Below, in pieces: positions 31,217 through 38,696 of a stretch of DNA of 64,000 nucleotides. Source of the DNA: JALYYC01 sp039922495 (GTDB taxonomy: Bacteria; Chloroflexota; Dormibacteria; CF-121). Position numbers and translations under genes: made by a program. Each line of letters starts with the position of its first letter. Within the stretch, counting starts at the first letter, position 1. The stretch lies in the NCBI GenBank assembly GCA_039922495.1, contig JBDTEO010000024.1, positions 1-64,000 of the forward strand, written 5' to 3'. The notes under the pieces are model-generated. The model ran no database searches, was not told the DNA's origin, and saw nothing but the letters and a program-made list of their open reading frames with translations.

Positions 31217-33079
31217 TCACGCCGCGACGACGGGAGCGGCTTCCGCGCCCGGTTCCTGCTTGCGGCCGCGCATCGGCACGTCCTTGAGGAAGACCGAGGC
31301 GATCAACGCCAGCACGAGAACGGCGGCGCCGAGCAGGAAGATTTCGTGCAGGGAGTTCGCCAGCCCAACCCGGATCGCATGCAGGACCTGGTCGAAGAGC
31401 GGGACCAACTGCGGGGGGAGGGCGGCGCGGGCGGCGGTGATCTTGGAGGCGTCGAACAAGGTCTGGGCGCTGCTGCTGGCGCCCTTCGGCGCGAAATTGG
31501 CGGCGGCCGGCGGGAGGCCCGCCAGTTGCGTCTGGATGTTGGCCTCCAACCGGGACACGAGGAGCGACCCGAGGACGGCGGTCCCGATGGTGCCGCCCAT
31601 GTTGCGCCAGAACTGGATCTGGCTGGTCGCGACGCCCAGGAACGCACGGGACACGGCGCTCTGGACCGCATTGATATAGAGCGGGAAGGTGGTGCCAAGG
31701 CCGGCGCCCACGATCACGATGTCGCGAACGACCTCGAGCCGGCTGGTGCCGGTGGTGACCTGCGAAAGCAACCACATCCCGACCATCATCACGGCGATCC
31801 CGGCCGTACCCAGGAAGCGATACCGCTTGATCCGGACCATCAACTGTCCGCTGATCACGCTGGCAAAGACCAGGCCGAGCATCATCGGAGTCAGGAGCTG
31901 GCCGGAATTGGTGGCGCTGATGCCGAGCACGCCCTGATAGATCAAGGGGACGAAGATGATGGAGCCGAACATGGCGAAGCCGGTCAGCGCGCCGACGAGC
32001 ACCGAGACCGAGAAGGTGCGGTCGGTAAACATCCGGAAGGGGACGATCGGATGCTCGCCTCGCTGCTCGACGATAAAGAAGAGGCCGAGCATGACGGCCG
32101 CGATCCCGAACAGACCCAGCACCTCGACCGAGGTCCAGGCATGGTCGCGGGTGATCGTCAGGGCGGTCAGCAGCGGTGCGACGCCGGCAACGAGGAGCGC
32201 CGCGCCGGCGAAGTCAATGTCCCGCCAGGAGGCCCTGGTGCGGACGAACGGCATGGTGCTGGCCACCGTCAGGACGGCAAGGATGCCGACCGGCACGTTG
32301 ACGTAAAAGACCCAGCGCCAGCCCAGGTTGTCGGTCAGGTAGCCGCCGACGGTTGGGCCCAGCACCGAGGATAGGCCGAAGACCGCCCCGAAGAGACCCT
32401 GGACCCGGGCGCGAACCGCCGGCGGGTAGAGGTCGCCGATGACGGTGAAGACGGTGGCGAAAAGGATCCCACCGAAGATGCCCTGGATGCCTCGGAAGGC
32501 GATCAGTTCGAGCATGTTTTGTGACAGGCCGCAGAGCGCGGAGGCGCCAACGAAGCCGATCATGCCGGTGAGCAGGAAGGGCTTGCGCCCAAAGAGGTCA
32601 CCGAGCTTGCCCGCGATCGGCACCATGACGGTGGAGGCGACCAGGTAGACCGTGGTCACCAGCGTGTAGTAGGCAAGGCCGTTTAGATCGGCGACGATCC
32701 GCGGCATGGCGGTGCCGACGATCGTCTGGTCGAGGGCGGCCAGCAAGAGCGCGAGCATCGTGCCGATCGTGACCAGGATCAACCGGGTCCGGCTCAGGCC
32801 CTCGCCCATGCTGCGGCGCTCCTCGGGGGTGGCATGTCCATTGGACGAGCCCTTTCCGTTCGGCTGCGCGTTCCCATTCGGGTGCGGACGCGTCGATGCC
32901 TCGAGCCTCAACTGGAGGGATTGCAGCTGTTCCCGCAGGTCATCCACCCGCTTCAACGCGGCCTCGCGCTCGTTGATGGGGTACTGGCTGGGGTTCTTGG
33001 CGACGTGCCGTTTGATTACCTCAGCCCGATCCAGCTCCTGCTGGGCTTGCTCGTACTGTTCTAATACCGATGCGCTCAT
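31217..33079 (-). CDS. DHA2-type MFS drug exporter with N-terminal coiled coil
   Basis: This 620-residue, 14-helix MFS transporter (EmrB/QacA group) has GALDQTIVGTAMPRIVADL-type motif C/D1 (LAALDQTIVGTAMPRIVADL), motif A GKLGDLFGRKPF and LGWRWVFYVNVPVGIL. An unusual cytoplasmic extension of about 95 residues precedes helix 1: a heptad-rich segment (MSASVLEQYEQAQQELDRAE to about residue 60) and a Gly/Asn/Pro-rich linker. It overlaps the MarR gene by 4 nt, the usual arrangement for MarR-controlled efflux. Confidence 0.92.
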   Translation of the reverse strand: MSASVLEQYEQAQQELDRAEVIKRHVAKNPSQYPINEREAALKRVDDLREQLQSLQLRLEASTRPHPNGNAQPNGKGSSNGHATPEERRSMGEGLSRTRLILVTIGTMLALLLAALDQTIVGTAMPRIVADLNGLAYYTLVTTVYLVASTVMVPIAGKLGDLFGRKPFLLTGMIGFVGASALCGLSQNMLELIAFRGIQGIFGGILFATVFTVIGDLYPPAVRARVQGLFGAVFGLSSVLGPTVGGYLTDNLGWRWVFYVNVPVGILAVLTVASTMPFVRTRASWRDIDFAGAALLVAGVAPLLTALTITRDHAWTSVEVLGLFGIAAVMLGLFFIVEQRGEHPIVPFRMFTDRTFSVSVLVGALTGFAMFGSIIFVPLIYQGVLGISATNSGQLLTPMMLGLVFASVISGQLMVRIKRYRFLGTAGIAVMMVGMWLLSQVTTGTSRLEVVRDIVIVGAGLGTTFPLYINAVQSAVSRAFLGVATSQIQFWRNMGGTIGTAVLGSLLVSRLEANIQTQLAGLPPAAANFAPKGASSSAQTLFDASKITAARAALPPQLVPLFDQVLHAIRVGLANSLHEIFLLGAAVLVLALIASVFLKDVPMRGRKQEPGAEAAPVVAA

Positions 33080-33675
33080 AGCTTGCCCCCATTCGCCCCG
33101 GCTGGCTTGCCGCCGGTCAATTTTTCAACGAGGCGTAACGAGAGATGCCGAAGCTGCGCCAGCTCTTCGGACGAGAAGTCTTCAACCATCGCCACCTGGC
33201 CATCGCGGGCCTGCTGCCAGAGATCTTCGACGGTCTTGAGGCCGTTGGCGGTCAGGCGGGCCTGGATCGATCGCCGATCGGCGCTGTCGGGCACGCGCTC
33301 GACGAGGCCGTCCTTCTCCAGGTGGTCGATCAGCCCGGTCACGTTGCGCGGGCTGACGTCCAGGTGCTCGGCGATCTCGCCAAGCGGTAGCTGGTGCTGC
33401 GGGGCACGGCCCAGCTGGAAGAGAACGAAGAGCCGTCCCTCGCTCAGGCCGTGGCGTTCGGCAAACCGGCCCATCTGATGGCGCATCGCCTTGCCCGCCA
33501 TCCGCAGGGCGGCGACCGCCTCTGACGCCTCGCTATTGGACTGGCCAACGGGGTCCCTGGCGAGCATTTCGCGGACCCGGCGGTCGAAGAGCCGGCCGTC
33601 CGGGCCGGTACAAAGGTGGCTTCCGAGGTCGAGGTGAGTCGCGGTTTGGGGGTTCTGCATAGTGAAGTGCTTCAT
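33076..33675 (-). CDS. MarR-family transcriptional regulator
   Basis: This 199-residue protein has a winged-helix domain (about 75-170) with LPLGEIAEHLDVSPRNVTGL, IDHLEKDGLVERVPDSADRR and SIQARLTANG, flanked by dimerisation helices. An N-terminal extension of about 50 residues has no family match. A start further downstream is possible. It is the first gene of an operon with the DHA2 exporter and probably represses that operon until a ligand binds. Confidence 0.92.
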   Translation of the reverse strand: MKHFTMQNPQTATHLDLGSHLCTGPDGRLFDRRVREMLARDPVGQSNSEASEAVAALRMAGKAMRHQMGRFAERHGLSEGRLFVLFQLGRAPQHQLPLGEIAEHLDVSPRNVTGLIDHLEKDGLVERVPDSADRRSIQARLTANGLKTVEDLWQQARDGQVAMVEDFSSEELAQLRHLSLRLVEKLTGGKPAGANGGKL

Positions 33676-33698
33676 TGTTACCCACTACACGATACCTG

Positions 33699-34352
33699 TC
33701 AAACCGGAACTCGTGGTTGGTGCCAGGTGCGTTTGTCGTGACAGAAATGCACGGCGGCGGGTTTGACCGCTCGGAGCTTGGCCAGCGAGCGCTCGAAGGC
33801 CGGCGGGTCTTCCATCGTGCCCTCAGGGGGCGGCCGGCCATTGAATTGGCCCACCGTCCAGCAGGCGTCGCCGGTGAAGAGCGCCGGCCCGGTTGTGGTA
33901 TCGACCTCGATGCTCTGGTGGCCGGGGGTATGGCCGGGAGTCGTTAGAACTCGAACCCCCGGGACGATCTCGTGCTCGCCGTCCAGCAGCTCGACGCGGG
34001 CGCCTGCGTAATCGAGCCACTCCCGGACGGTGTACCCCGGCTCGGCCCGGCGCTCGTACTCGCCCCGCTGGACGTAAATCGGGGCGTGTGGAAAGACGGC
34101 GTTCTGGCCGCAGTGGTCGAAGTGCAGGTGCGAGTTGATGACCCAGCGAATGTCCGATGGCTCCACGTCGTGCTGACGCAGCGCCGCGACGATCGGTGCC
34201 TCCACGGCCCGGTACTCCTTGATCAGCTCGACGTTGGTGCCATAGCCGGTGTCGATCAGTCCGGCGCCACCGGGATGCTTGACCAGGAAGCCATGCACGG
34301 GAATCTGAATCTTGAGACCCGGCAGGAACAAGCGCCCGAGGTTCAGTCGCAC
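33699..34352 (-). CDS. MBL-fold hydrolase (lactonase-like)
   Basis: This 217-residue metallo-beta-lactamase-fold protein has the dizinc motif NSHLHFDHCGQNAVFP, LTTPGHTPGHQSIEV, an Asp in LFTGDACWTVG and a final His in AAVHFCHDKRTWH. The order HxHxDH...H...D...H is complete. It resembles the AttM/AiiA N-acyl-homoserine lactonase group in length and in the Tyr-rich entrance, but the natural substrate cannot be told. It stands alone. Confidence 0.88.
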   Translation of the reverse strand: MRLNLGRLFLPGLKIQIPVHGFLVKHPGGAGLIDTGYGTNVELIKEYRAVEAPIVAALRQHDVEPSDIRWVINSHLHFDHCGQNAVFPHAPIYVQRGEYERRAEPGYTVREWLDYAGARVELLDGEHEIVPGVRVLTTPGHTPGHQSIEVDTTTGPALFTGDACWTVGQFNGRPPPEGTMEDPPAFERSLAKLRAVKPAAVHFCHDKRTWHQPRVPV

Positions 34353-34454
34353 GATCGCGTCAGGGTCGAGGACCGCGGTTGCCAGGGCTCAAATATAGGT
34401 TCTCCGCCGCCGGGACTAGTAGCCTGCCCGGTCCGAGGGAGCGATCAGGTGCGG

Positions 34455-34623
34455 CAGGGACCGATTCCTAATCTGTTCCAGCCGCCGCACTCGCTGCTCG
34501 GGGTCGCCGCCAGTCCGGTCGCAGTAGCCGATGACTTCAAAGTCCGAGCTCGTCCAGGCGCCTGAACGTGGTCAGGTCAGCGCAGGCGAAGATAGCGTCA
34601 GGCGCGCCGCGCCCATCGGCCAT
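34455..34623 (-). pseudogene. N-terminal fragment of an ISL3-family transposase
   Basis: The stretch between the MBL and patatin genes has no intact gene. On the minus strand it reads MADGRGAPDAIFACADLTTF and RRLDELGL, then a stop, with EVIG in the next frame. DAIFxCxDLTTFxRLDELGLEVxG matches, from memory, the start of ISL3-family transposases of high-GC bacteria. The zinc-ribbon part and the rest are missing. No inverted repeats were found. Confidence 0.5.
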
Positions 34624-34677
34624 CCGAGGCATGAGCAGGCGTCGTCACGCCAACCGAGTCGACTGGTTTCGTATGCG

Positions 34678-35616
34678 TCAGCGCCAGAATTCGGCGAGCT
34701 GCTCGGCAAGGCCTCTGCCTTGGTCGCAACCGGCTCGAGCGGCGGGCGGACGCGTCGACGGATCCATCACATTGACGCCGAATGCGTCGCGGGAGTTGCT
34801 GTCCGGGAAGATCGTTTCGACCCTGCTGCCGCGTGCGCGAAGTTCGTCGACCTGCGTTGCGAGATGCATGCCCCAGTCCAGCGGATGCCGTGATCTGCCG
34901 CCGAATGGAGACAGCACCAGCACCCGTGCGTATCCGGCTGCCAGATCGGCATTCTCGTTTCTTCGGTAGCCGCCGTCGATGTAGGGGCTGTCGCCGATAC
35001 TGTAGGCGAAGCCACTGGCACAGCTGGCGGCCACGGCGTCCACCACGTCGACCCCGCTGTGGCGGTCGAACACGACCGGTTCACCGGTATGCGCATCGAC
35101 CGCCGTGATGAGCATCCGCCGTTGCGGCCAGAGCTGACTGGGCAGCCGAGCGGCGACGGTAGTGCGCCACTGCGTTTGCGCAGACCGGTGCGACGCTGCA
35201 CCCGTCTCGAGCGCCGCCGCACCCATCCTGCGGCGCATGTCGGCCGCATCCTCAGCGGCGGCGATGATTGCGCTCGTCGTCTCCATGTGGTTCGTCGCCG
35301 GCCTAATCGGAACGCGTCCACCGTCGGATCCCACCGGAGAAGTCCGTGGCTGGGGCGCCGCGCCAAGGATGTCGGCAAGCAGTTCGGTCGGCTGGATCCC
35401 GTTGCTTACCTGGGCCGCGGCGGTCGATCCGGCCGACGTCCCGATGATCAGATCGGCCTGGGTCACATCCAACCCGGCCTCAAATAGACCAGCGATGACG
35501 CCGATCAGCCACGCATTGCCTGCCGATCCGCCACCACCCAGGACCAATGCTCGCTCGCCCGCGGCGCGCGAGCGCCTTGAGGCGTCGAGCTGCTGGTCGG
35601 CCAGGTTCAACTTCAT
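34678..35616 (-). CDS. Patatin-like phospholipase
   Basis: This 312-residue protein has the patatin catalytic dyad: an oxyanion loop ALVLGGGGSAGNAWLIGVIA, the nucleophile Ser in IIGTSAGSTAAAQVSNG and the Asp in SPYIDGGYRRNENADLA. It is expected to hydrolyse acyl esters of lipids. There is no signal peptide, so it should be cytoplasmic. It stands alone next to an IS fragment, and its base composition is slightly less GC-rich than that of its neighbours, which could reflect transfer. Confidence 0.9.
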   Translation of the reverse strand: MKLNLADQQLDASRRSRAAGERALVLGGGGSAGNAWLIGVIAGLFEAGLDVTQADLIIGTSAGSTAAAQVSNGIQPTELLADILGAAPQPRTSPVGSDGGRVPIRPATNHMETTSAIIAAAEDAADMRRRMGAAALETGAASHRSAQTQWRTTVAARLPSQLWPQRRMLITAVDAHTGEPVVFDRHSGVDVVDAVAASCASGFAYSIGDSPYIDGGYRRNENADLAAGYARVLVLSPFGGRSRHPLDWGMHLATQVDELRARGSRVETIFPDSNSRDAFGVNVMDPSTRPPAARAGCDQGRGLAEQLAEFWR

Positions 35617-35707
35617 ATTGGGGATTAGATCAGACCTTCAGCTCAAGTGTCATTGCCGCACGCTCGCCCGAGTCGGTGTCACGTCGCCCGACAACGGTAG
35701 CTTCGGA

Positions 35708-36970
35708 TCAGGCCTTCAACAGTGGCAGCAGCTCGAAGTTCCCGCCCAGGAGATCTGACGCGGGCGCGCCCAGGTAGTTCTGGAGTACCGAGGCATAGAC
35801 CGAGCGGAAGTCCGTGGTGAAGTTCAGGTTGCCGTTGGTCAACGCTGTCAGGCTCGGTGCCTCGCCATAGAGGCCGCCCTTGACCGGGGTGCCCAGCAGG
35901 AACATCGGGGCCGCCGTGCCGTGGTCGGTCCCGGCGCTGCCGTTCTCGTTGACGCGACGCCCGAACTCGGACCAGGTCATCACGAGCACCTGGTCGCCGA
36001 GACCATGACCCTGCAGATCCTGCATGAAGGCCGCCAGCGCCTGGTCCAGGTCGAGCAGGAGCTTGTCGTGGACCGGTTTCTCGCGGGCGTGGTTGTCGAA
36101 CCCGCCCAGGGTCACGTGTGCCACCCGGACCCCGAGTCCCGAGATGATCGTCTCGGCGATCAGCTTGAGCGAGCTGGCGATGGGACTGTTTGTCGGGTAG
36201 GTCGCCTTCGCCTGGTAGGTCGCGTCGGTCGTCTGCAGCGCATGGGACGCCTGCAGCGCATCCTGCAGGGTCGTGTCGAAGAGCGCGCCGTAAGGGGCCG
36301 GCGCCGAGGTCTTGAGTCCTCCGTACATCTTCACCAGCGGGTTCTCGACGTCCACCTGGGTGCCGTGCTCATTGACCTTCTGGACGCGGAAGGTCTTGAG
36401 CGACTGCAGCGCCATCACCGGCGACTTCCCGCGCATCTCCGGGGGAACCAGCGAGCCGGCGCTGACGCCTTCGAGGGCATGGTTCGGGCTCTCGCCCACC
36501 TGGTCGAGGTAATTCAAATACCGGCCGAGCCAGCCGTCGCCGAAACCACCCTGGATCGTCGCCGTCTCCCAGATCGACATCGAGGCGAAGTGGGAAAGGT
36601 TCGGGTTCGGGTAGCCGACACCCTGGACGATCGCCAGCCGGCCGGCATCCCAGCTCGCCTTCAACCCCTTGAGATTTGGATGCAGTCCCACCTGGTTGTC
36701 CAGGGTCAGGACCCCTTGATCCTGCCGGAGCGTCGGGCGGGCATCGTGGTACGCCCCGTCCTGGTACGGGATCACGGTGTTGAGCCCGTCGTTGCCGCCG
36801 GCGAGTTGGACCAGCACCAGGATGCGGTCGCTGGGGCTGGCCGATGGGGAGTCCGCGGCCGCCGCGGCGATCCCGTTGGCAAAGATCGAGGGGACAGCCG
36901 ACCCGGCGAATGCCGGCAGCAGTCCCCGTTGCAGAAAATCGCGGCGGCTGAACATTGACTTCATCTCCAT
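35708..36970 (-). CDS. Tat-exported DUF1501 protein
   Basis: This 420-residue protein starts with a twin-arginine signal (SMFSRRDFLQRGLLPAFAGS) and continues with DUF1501 landmarks: LVQLAGGNDGLNTVIPY, HPNLKGLK, a VTLGGFDNHAREK segment and TWSEFGRRVNENGSAGTDHG. The family is related to alkaline phosphatase/sulfatase folds, but its activity is unproved. The first ATG at 36970 overlaps the DUF1800 stop (TAATG); an ATG 9 bases downstream (MKSMFSRRDF) is also possible. DUF1800 and DUF1501 proteins nearly always come as a pair. Confidence 0.9.
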   Translation of the reverse strand: MEMKSMFSRRDFLQRGLLPAFAGSAVPSIFANGIAAAAADSPSASPSDRILVLVQLAGGNDGLNTVIPYQDGAYHDARPTLRQDQGVLTLDNQVGLHPNLKGLKASWDAGRLAIVQGVGYPNPNLSHFASMSIWETATIQGGFGDGWLGRYLNYLDQVGESPNHALEGVSAGSLVPPEMRGKSPVMALQSLKTFRVQKVNEHGTQVDVENPLVKMYGGLKTSAPAPYGALFDTTLQDALQASHALQTTDATYQAKATYPTNSPIASSLKLIAETIISGLGVRVAHVTLGGFDNHAREKPVHDKLLLDLDQALAAFMQDLQGHGLGDQVLVMTWSEFGRRVNENGSAGTDHGTAAPMFLLGTPVKGGLYGEAPSLTALTNGNLNFTTDFRSVYASVLQNYLGAPASDLLGGNFELLPLLKA

Positions 36971-38433
36971 TAGCTCAGTTGGAATTCCGGTGTGGCGAGG
37001 GTCATGAACAGCAGCCCGGCGGCGTCGCTCGGGTGCGCGGCGGCAAACGCGTGCAGTTGGTCGCGGCTGTCCGACGAAACGTTGGCGTCGACCAGCGAGT
37101 TCAACAGCTGGTCGAGTGATGCCGACTGGACGTTGCCTTTTGCCCGCGCCGCCGCGGCGTTGGCGAAATTGATCCGCGCGAGCAACGTCGAGCTGTTGAT
37201 CCAGGAGGTCCCGGCCGGCCAGCCGGCGACGTTGGGCGGGTAAAAGAGCAGCTGGCCCATCGCTGGCATGGCCGCGGCTGCTGCGAGGTATCCCTTGTGA
37301 TCGGCGCCCGTCGCCTTGAGCACGCTCGCGGCGAGTTCCGCCGGACTCTTGATCAGCGACCGGTACGCCTTTAAGGTATAGAACGCGTCAAGGTGAAAGA
37401 TCGCCTTGACGACCGCGCCGACGTTGTAGTGGTTTGCCTGGAAGACATCCGCCAGGTGGTGGACGATGTCTGCCTCCGGGTTCGGGTAGGCGAAGAAGGC
37501 AAAGAGGCGCGACGACAGGCGTTCGGCGGTGGCGCGGAGCGGGACGATTATCTCGACGATGTCGTCGCCGGTGAAGGTGCCGAGTTTTCCCATGAAGGTC
37601 TTTATGCCTCCATCGTGGAACTGAGGCTTAAAGAGCGACCCCGTCGCATAGCGTTTCTGGACGCCGCCGCTCAGCGTCCAACCCGTGAAGGCGCGGGCGG
37701 ATTCCCGGACGTCGTCCTCCGTGTAGTGGCCGATCCCGGTGGTAAAGAGCTCCATCAGCTCGCGCGCGTAGTTCTCGTTAGGCTTGCCCTTCCGGTTGGT
37801 CTCGGTGTCGAGATAGACCATCATCGCCGGGTCCTTGGAGACGGCTTGCAGCAACTCGTCGAAGTTACCCAGCGCCATCCGGCGATAGAGCTCGTTCTGG
37901 ACGAAGAGCTGCGCCGGACCCGATTTGTCGAGCCCGCTGGTGAGGAGCCCATGCCAGAAGAGCGTCATCTTCTCCTCGAGCGGCCGTGCCGTCTCGGTCA
38001 TACGCTGCAGCCACCAGGCTTGTAGGCCGGCCACGGTCGCCGCGCCCGGCCTCATGGTGGCGGGATCCAGTGGTGGGAGGGCGGACTCCAGCGAGGCGTT
38101 CGATACGTTGGAGTAGCCGAGCAGGGCGTCGGTCGCCGCGCTGGTGCCCATGGCGCTGTAGTGATCGAGCTCGGTTGCGGTCGCCCCCAAGCCTGCTCGC
38201 CGAAGCAGGTGGGCGGTGCGGGCCCGCGGGCTGGTGAGGATCCCCTCGTATTGATGCGTCAGGTCCCGGACCCTGGTCAGGATCCCGGCTAAATCGTTGC
38301 CCTTCCAGAGCGCGGCTACGCCGGCGGCGGCCGCGGTGGTGGCACCCGCAGCCAGCACGGCGCGTCGTGACACCGGCCGTTGCCAGATGGGGCGACGGGC
38401 CGTGGGCAAGGGCGTCAGGGTGGTGTCGTCCAT
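36970..38433 (-). CDS. Tat-exported DUF1800 protein
   Basis: This 487-residue protein starts with a twin-arginine signal (VSRRAVLAAGATTAAAAGVA). The DUF1800 motifs are HLLRRAGLGATATELDHYSA, TLFWHGLLTSG, GKPNENYARELMELFTTGIG, ESARAFTGWTL, QFHDGGIKTFMGKLGTFTGD and PPNVAGWPAGTSWINSSTLL. The function of the family is not known; it is common in envelope and in some cellulose- or particle-related loci. It is translated together with DUF1501, and both would be exported folded. Confidence 0.9.
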   Translation of the reverse strand: MDDTTLTPLPTARRPIWQRPVSRRAVLAAGATTAAAAGVAALWKGNDLAGILTRVRDLTHQYEGILTSPRARTAHLLRRAGLGATATELDHYSAMGTSAATDALLGYSNVSNASLESALPPLDPATMRPGAATVAGLQAWWLQRMTETARPLEEKMTLFWHGLLTSGLDKSGPAQLFVQNELYRRMALGNFDELLQAVSKDPAMMVYLDTETNRKGKPNENYARELMELFTTGIGHYTEDDVRESARAFTGWTLSGGVQKRYATGSLFKPQFHDGGIKTFMGKLGTFTGDDIVEIIVPLRATAERLSSRLFAFFAYPNPEADIVHHLADVFQANHYNVGAVVKAIFHLDAFYTLKAYRSLIKSPAELAASVLKATGADHKGYLAAAAAMPAMGQLLFYPPNVAGWPAGTSWINSSTLLARINFANAAAARAKGNVQSASLDQLLNSLVDANVSSDSRDQLHAFAAAHPSDAAGLLFMTLATPEFQLS

Positions 38434-38529
38434 GATGATCAGGCTACGAACGGCCGGTGAAGATACGCTGAGATCCCGCTGAGAGCCGTCGTGAATACGA
38501 CGGCCGGGGAGCGGTGCCCTTGCTCGGGG

Positions 38530-38661
38530 CTAGTAGCCGGGCTTTGAGCTGCTGGAGCTAGCTCCGCTGGAGCCGGACCCGGACCCGCTGCCGCCACAGG
38601 CGGCCAGCGTACCGGCCAGGGCCAGGCTGGCCAGCGCCACGGCGAGCCATCGCTTGGTCAT
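38530..38661 (-). CDS. Small Ser/Gly-rich lipoprotein
   Basis: This 43-residue frame reads MTKRWLAVALASLALAGTLA, then a lipobox cysteine (LAAC) and a short tail of Gly/Ser repeats ending SSKPGY. The mature peptide would be only about 20 residues attached to a lipid. Signal, lipobox and low-complexity tail are clear, though so small a product makes the call uncertain. It ends 96 nt upstream of the DUF1800 gene on the same strand and is divergent from the formate dehydrogenase operon. Confidence 0.6.
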   Translation of the reverse strand: MTKRWLAVALASLALAGTLAACGGSGSGSGSSGASSSSSKPGY

Positions 38662-38696
38662 GCGGGTAGCTACTGCTGCGGGTTACGGCTGGCGAT

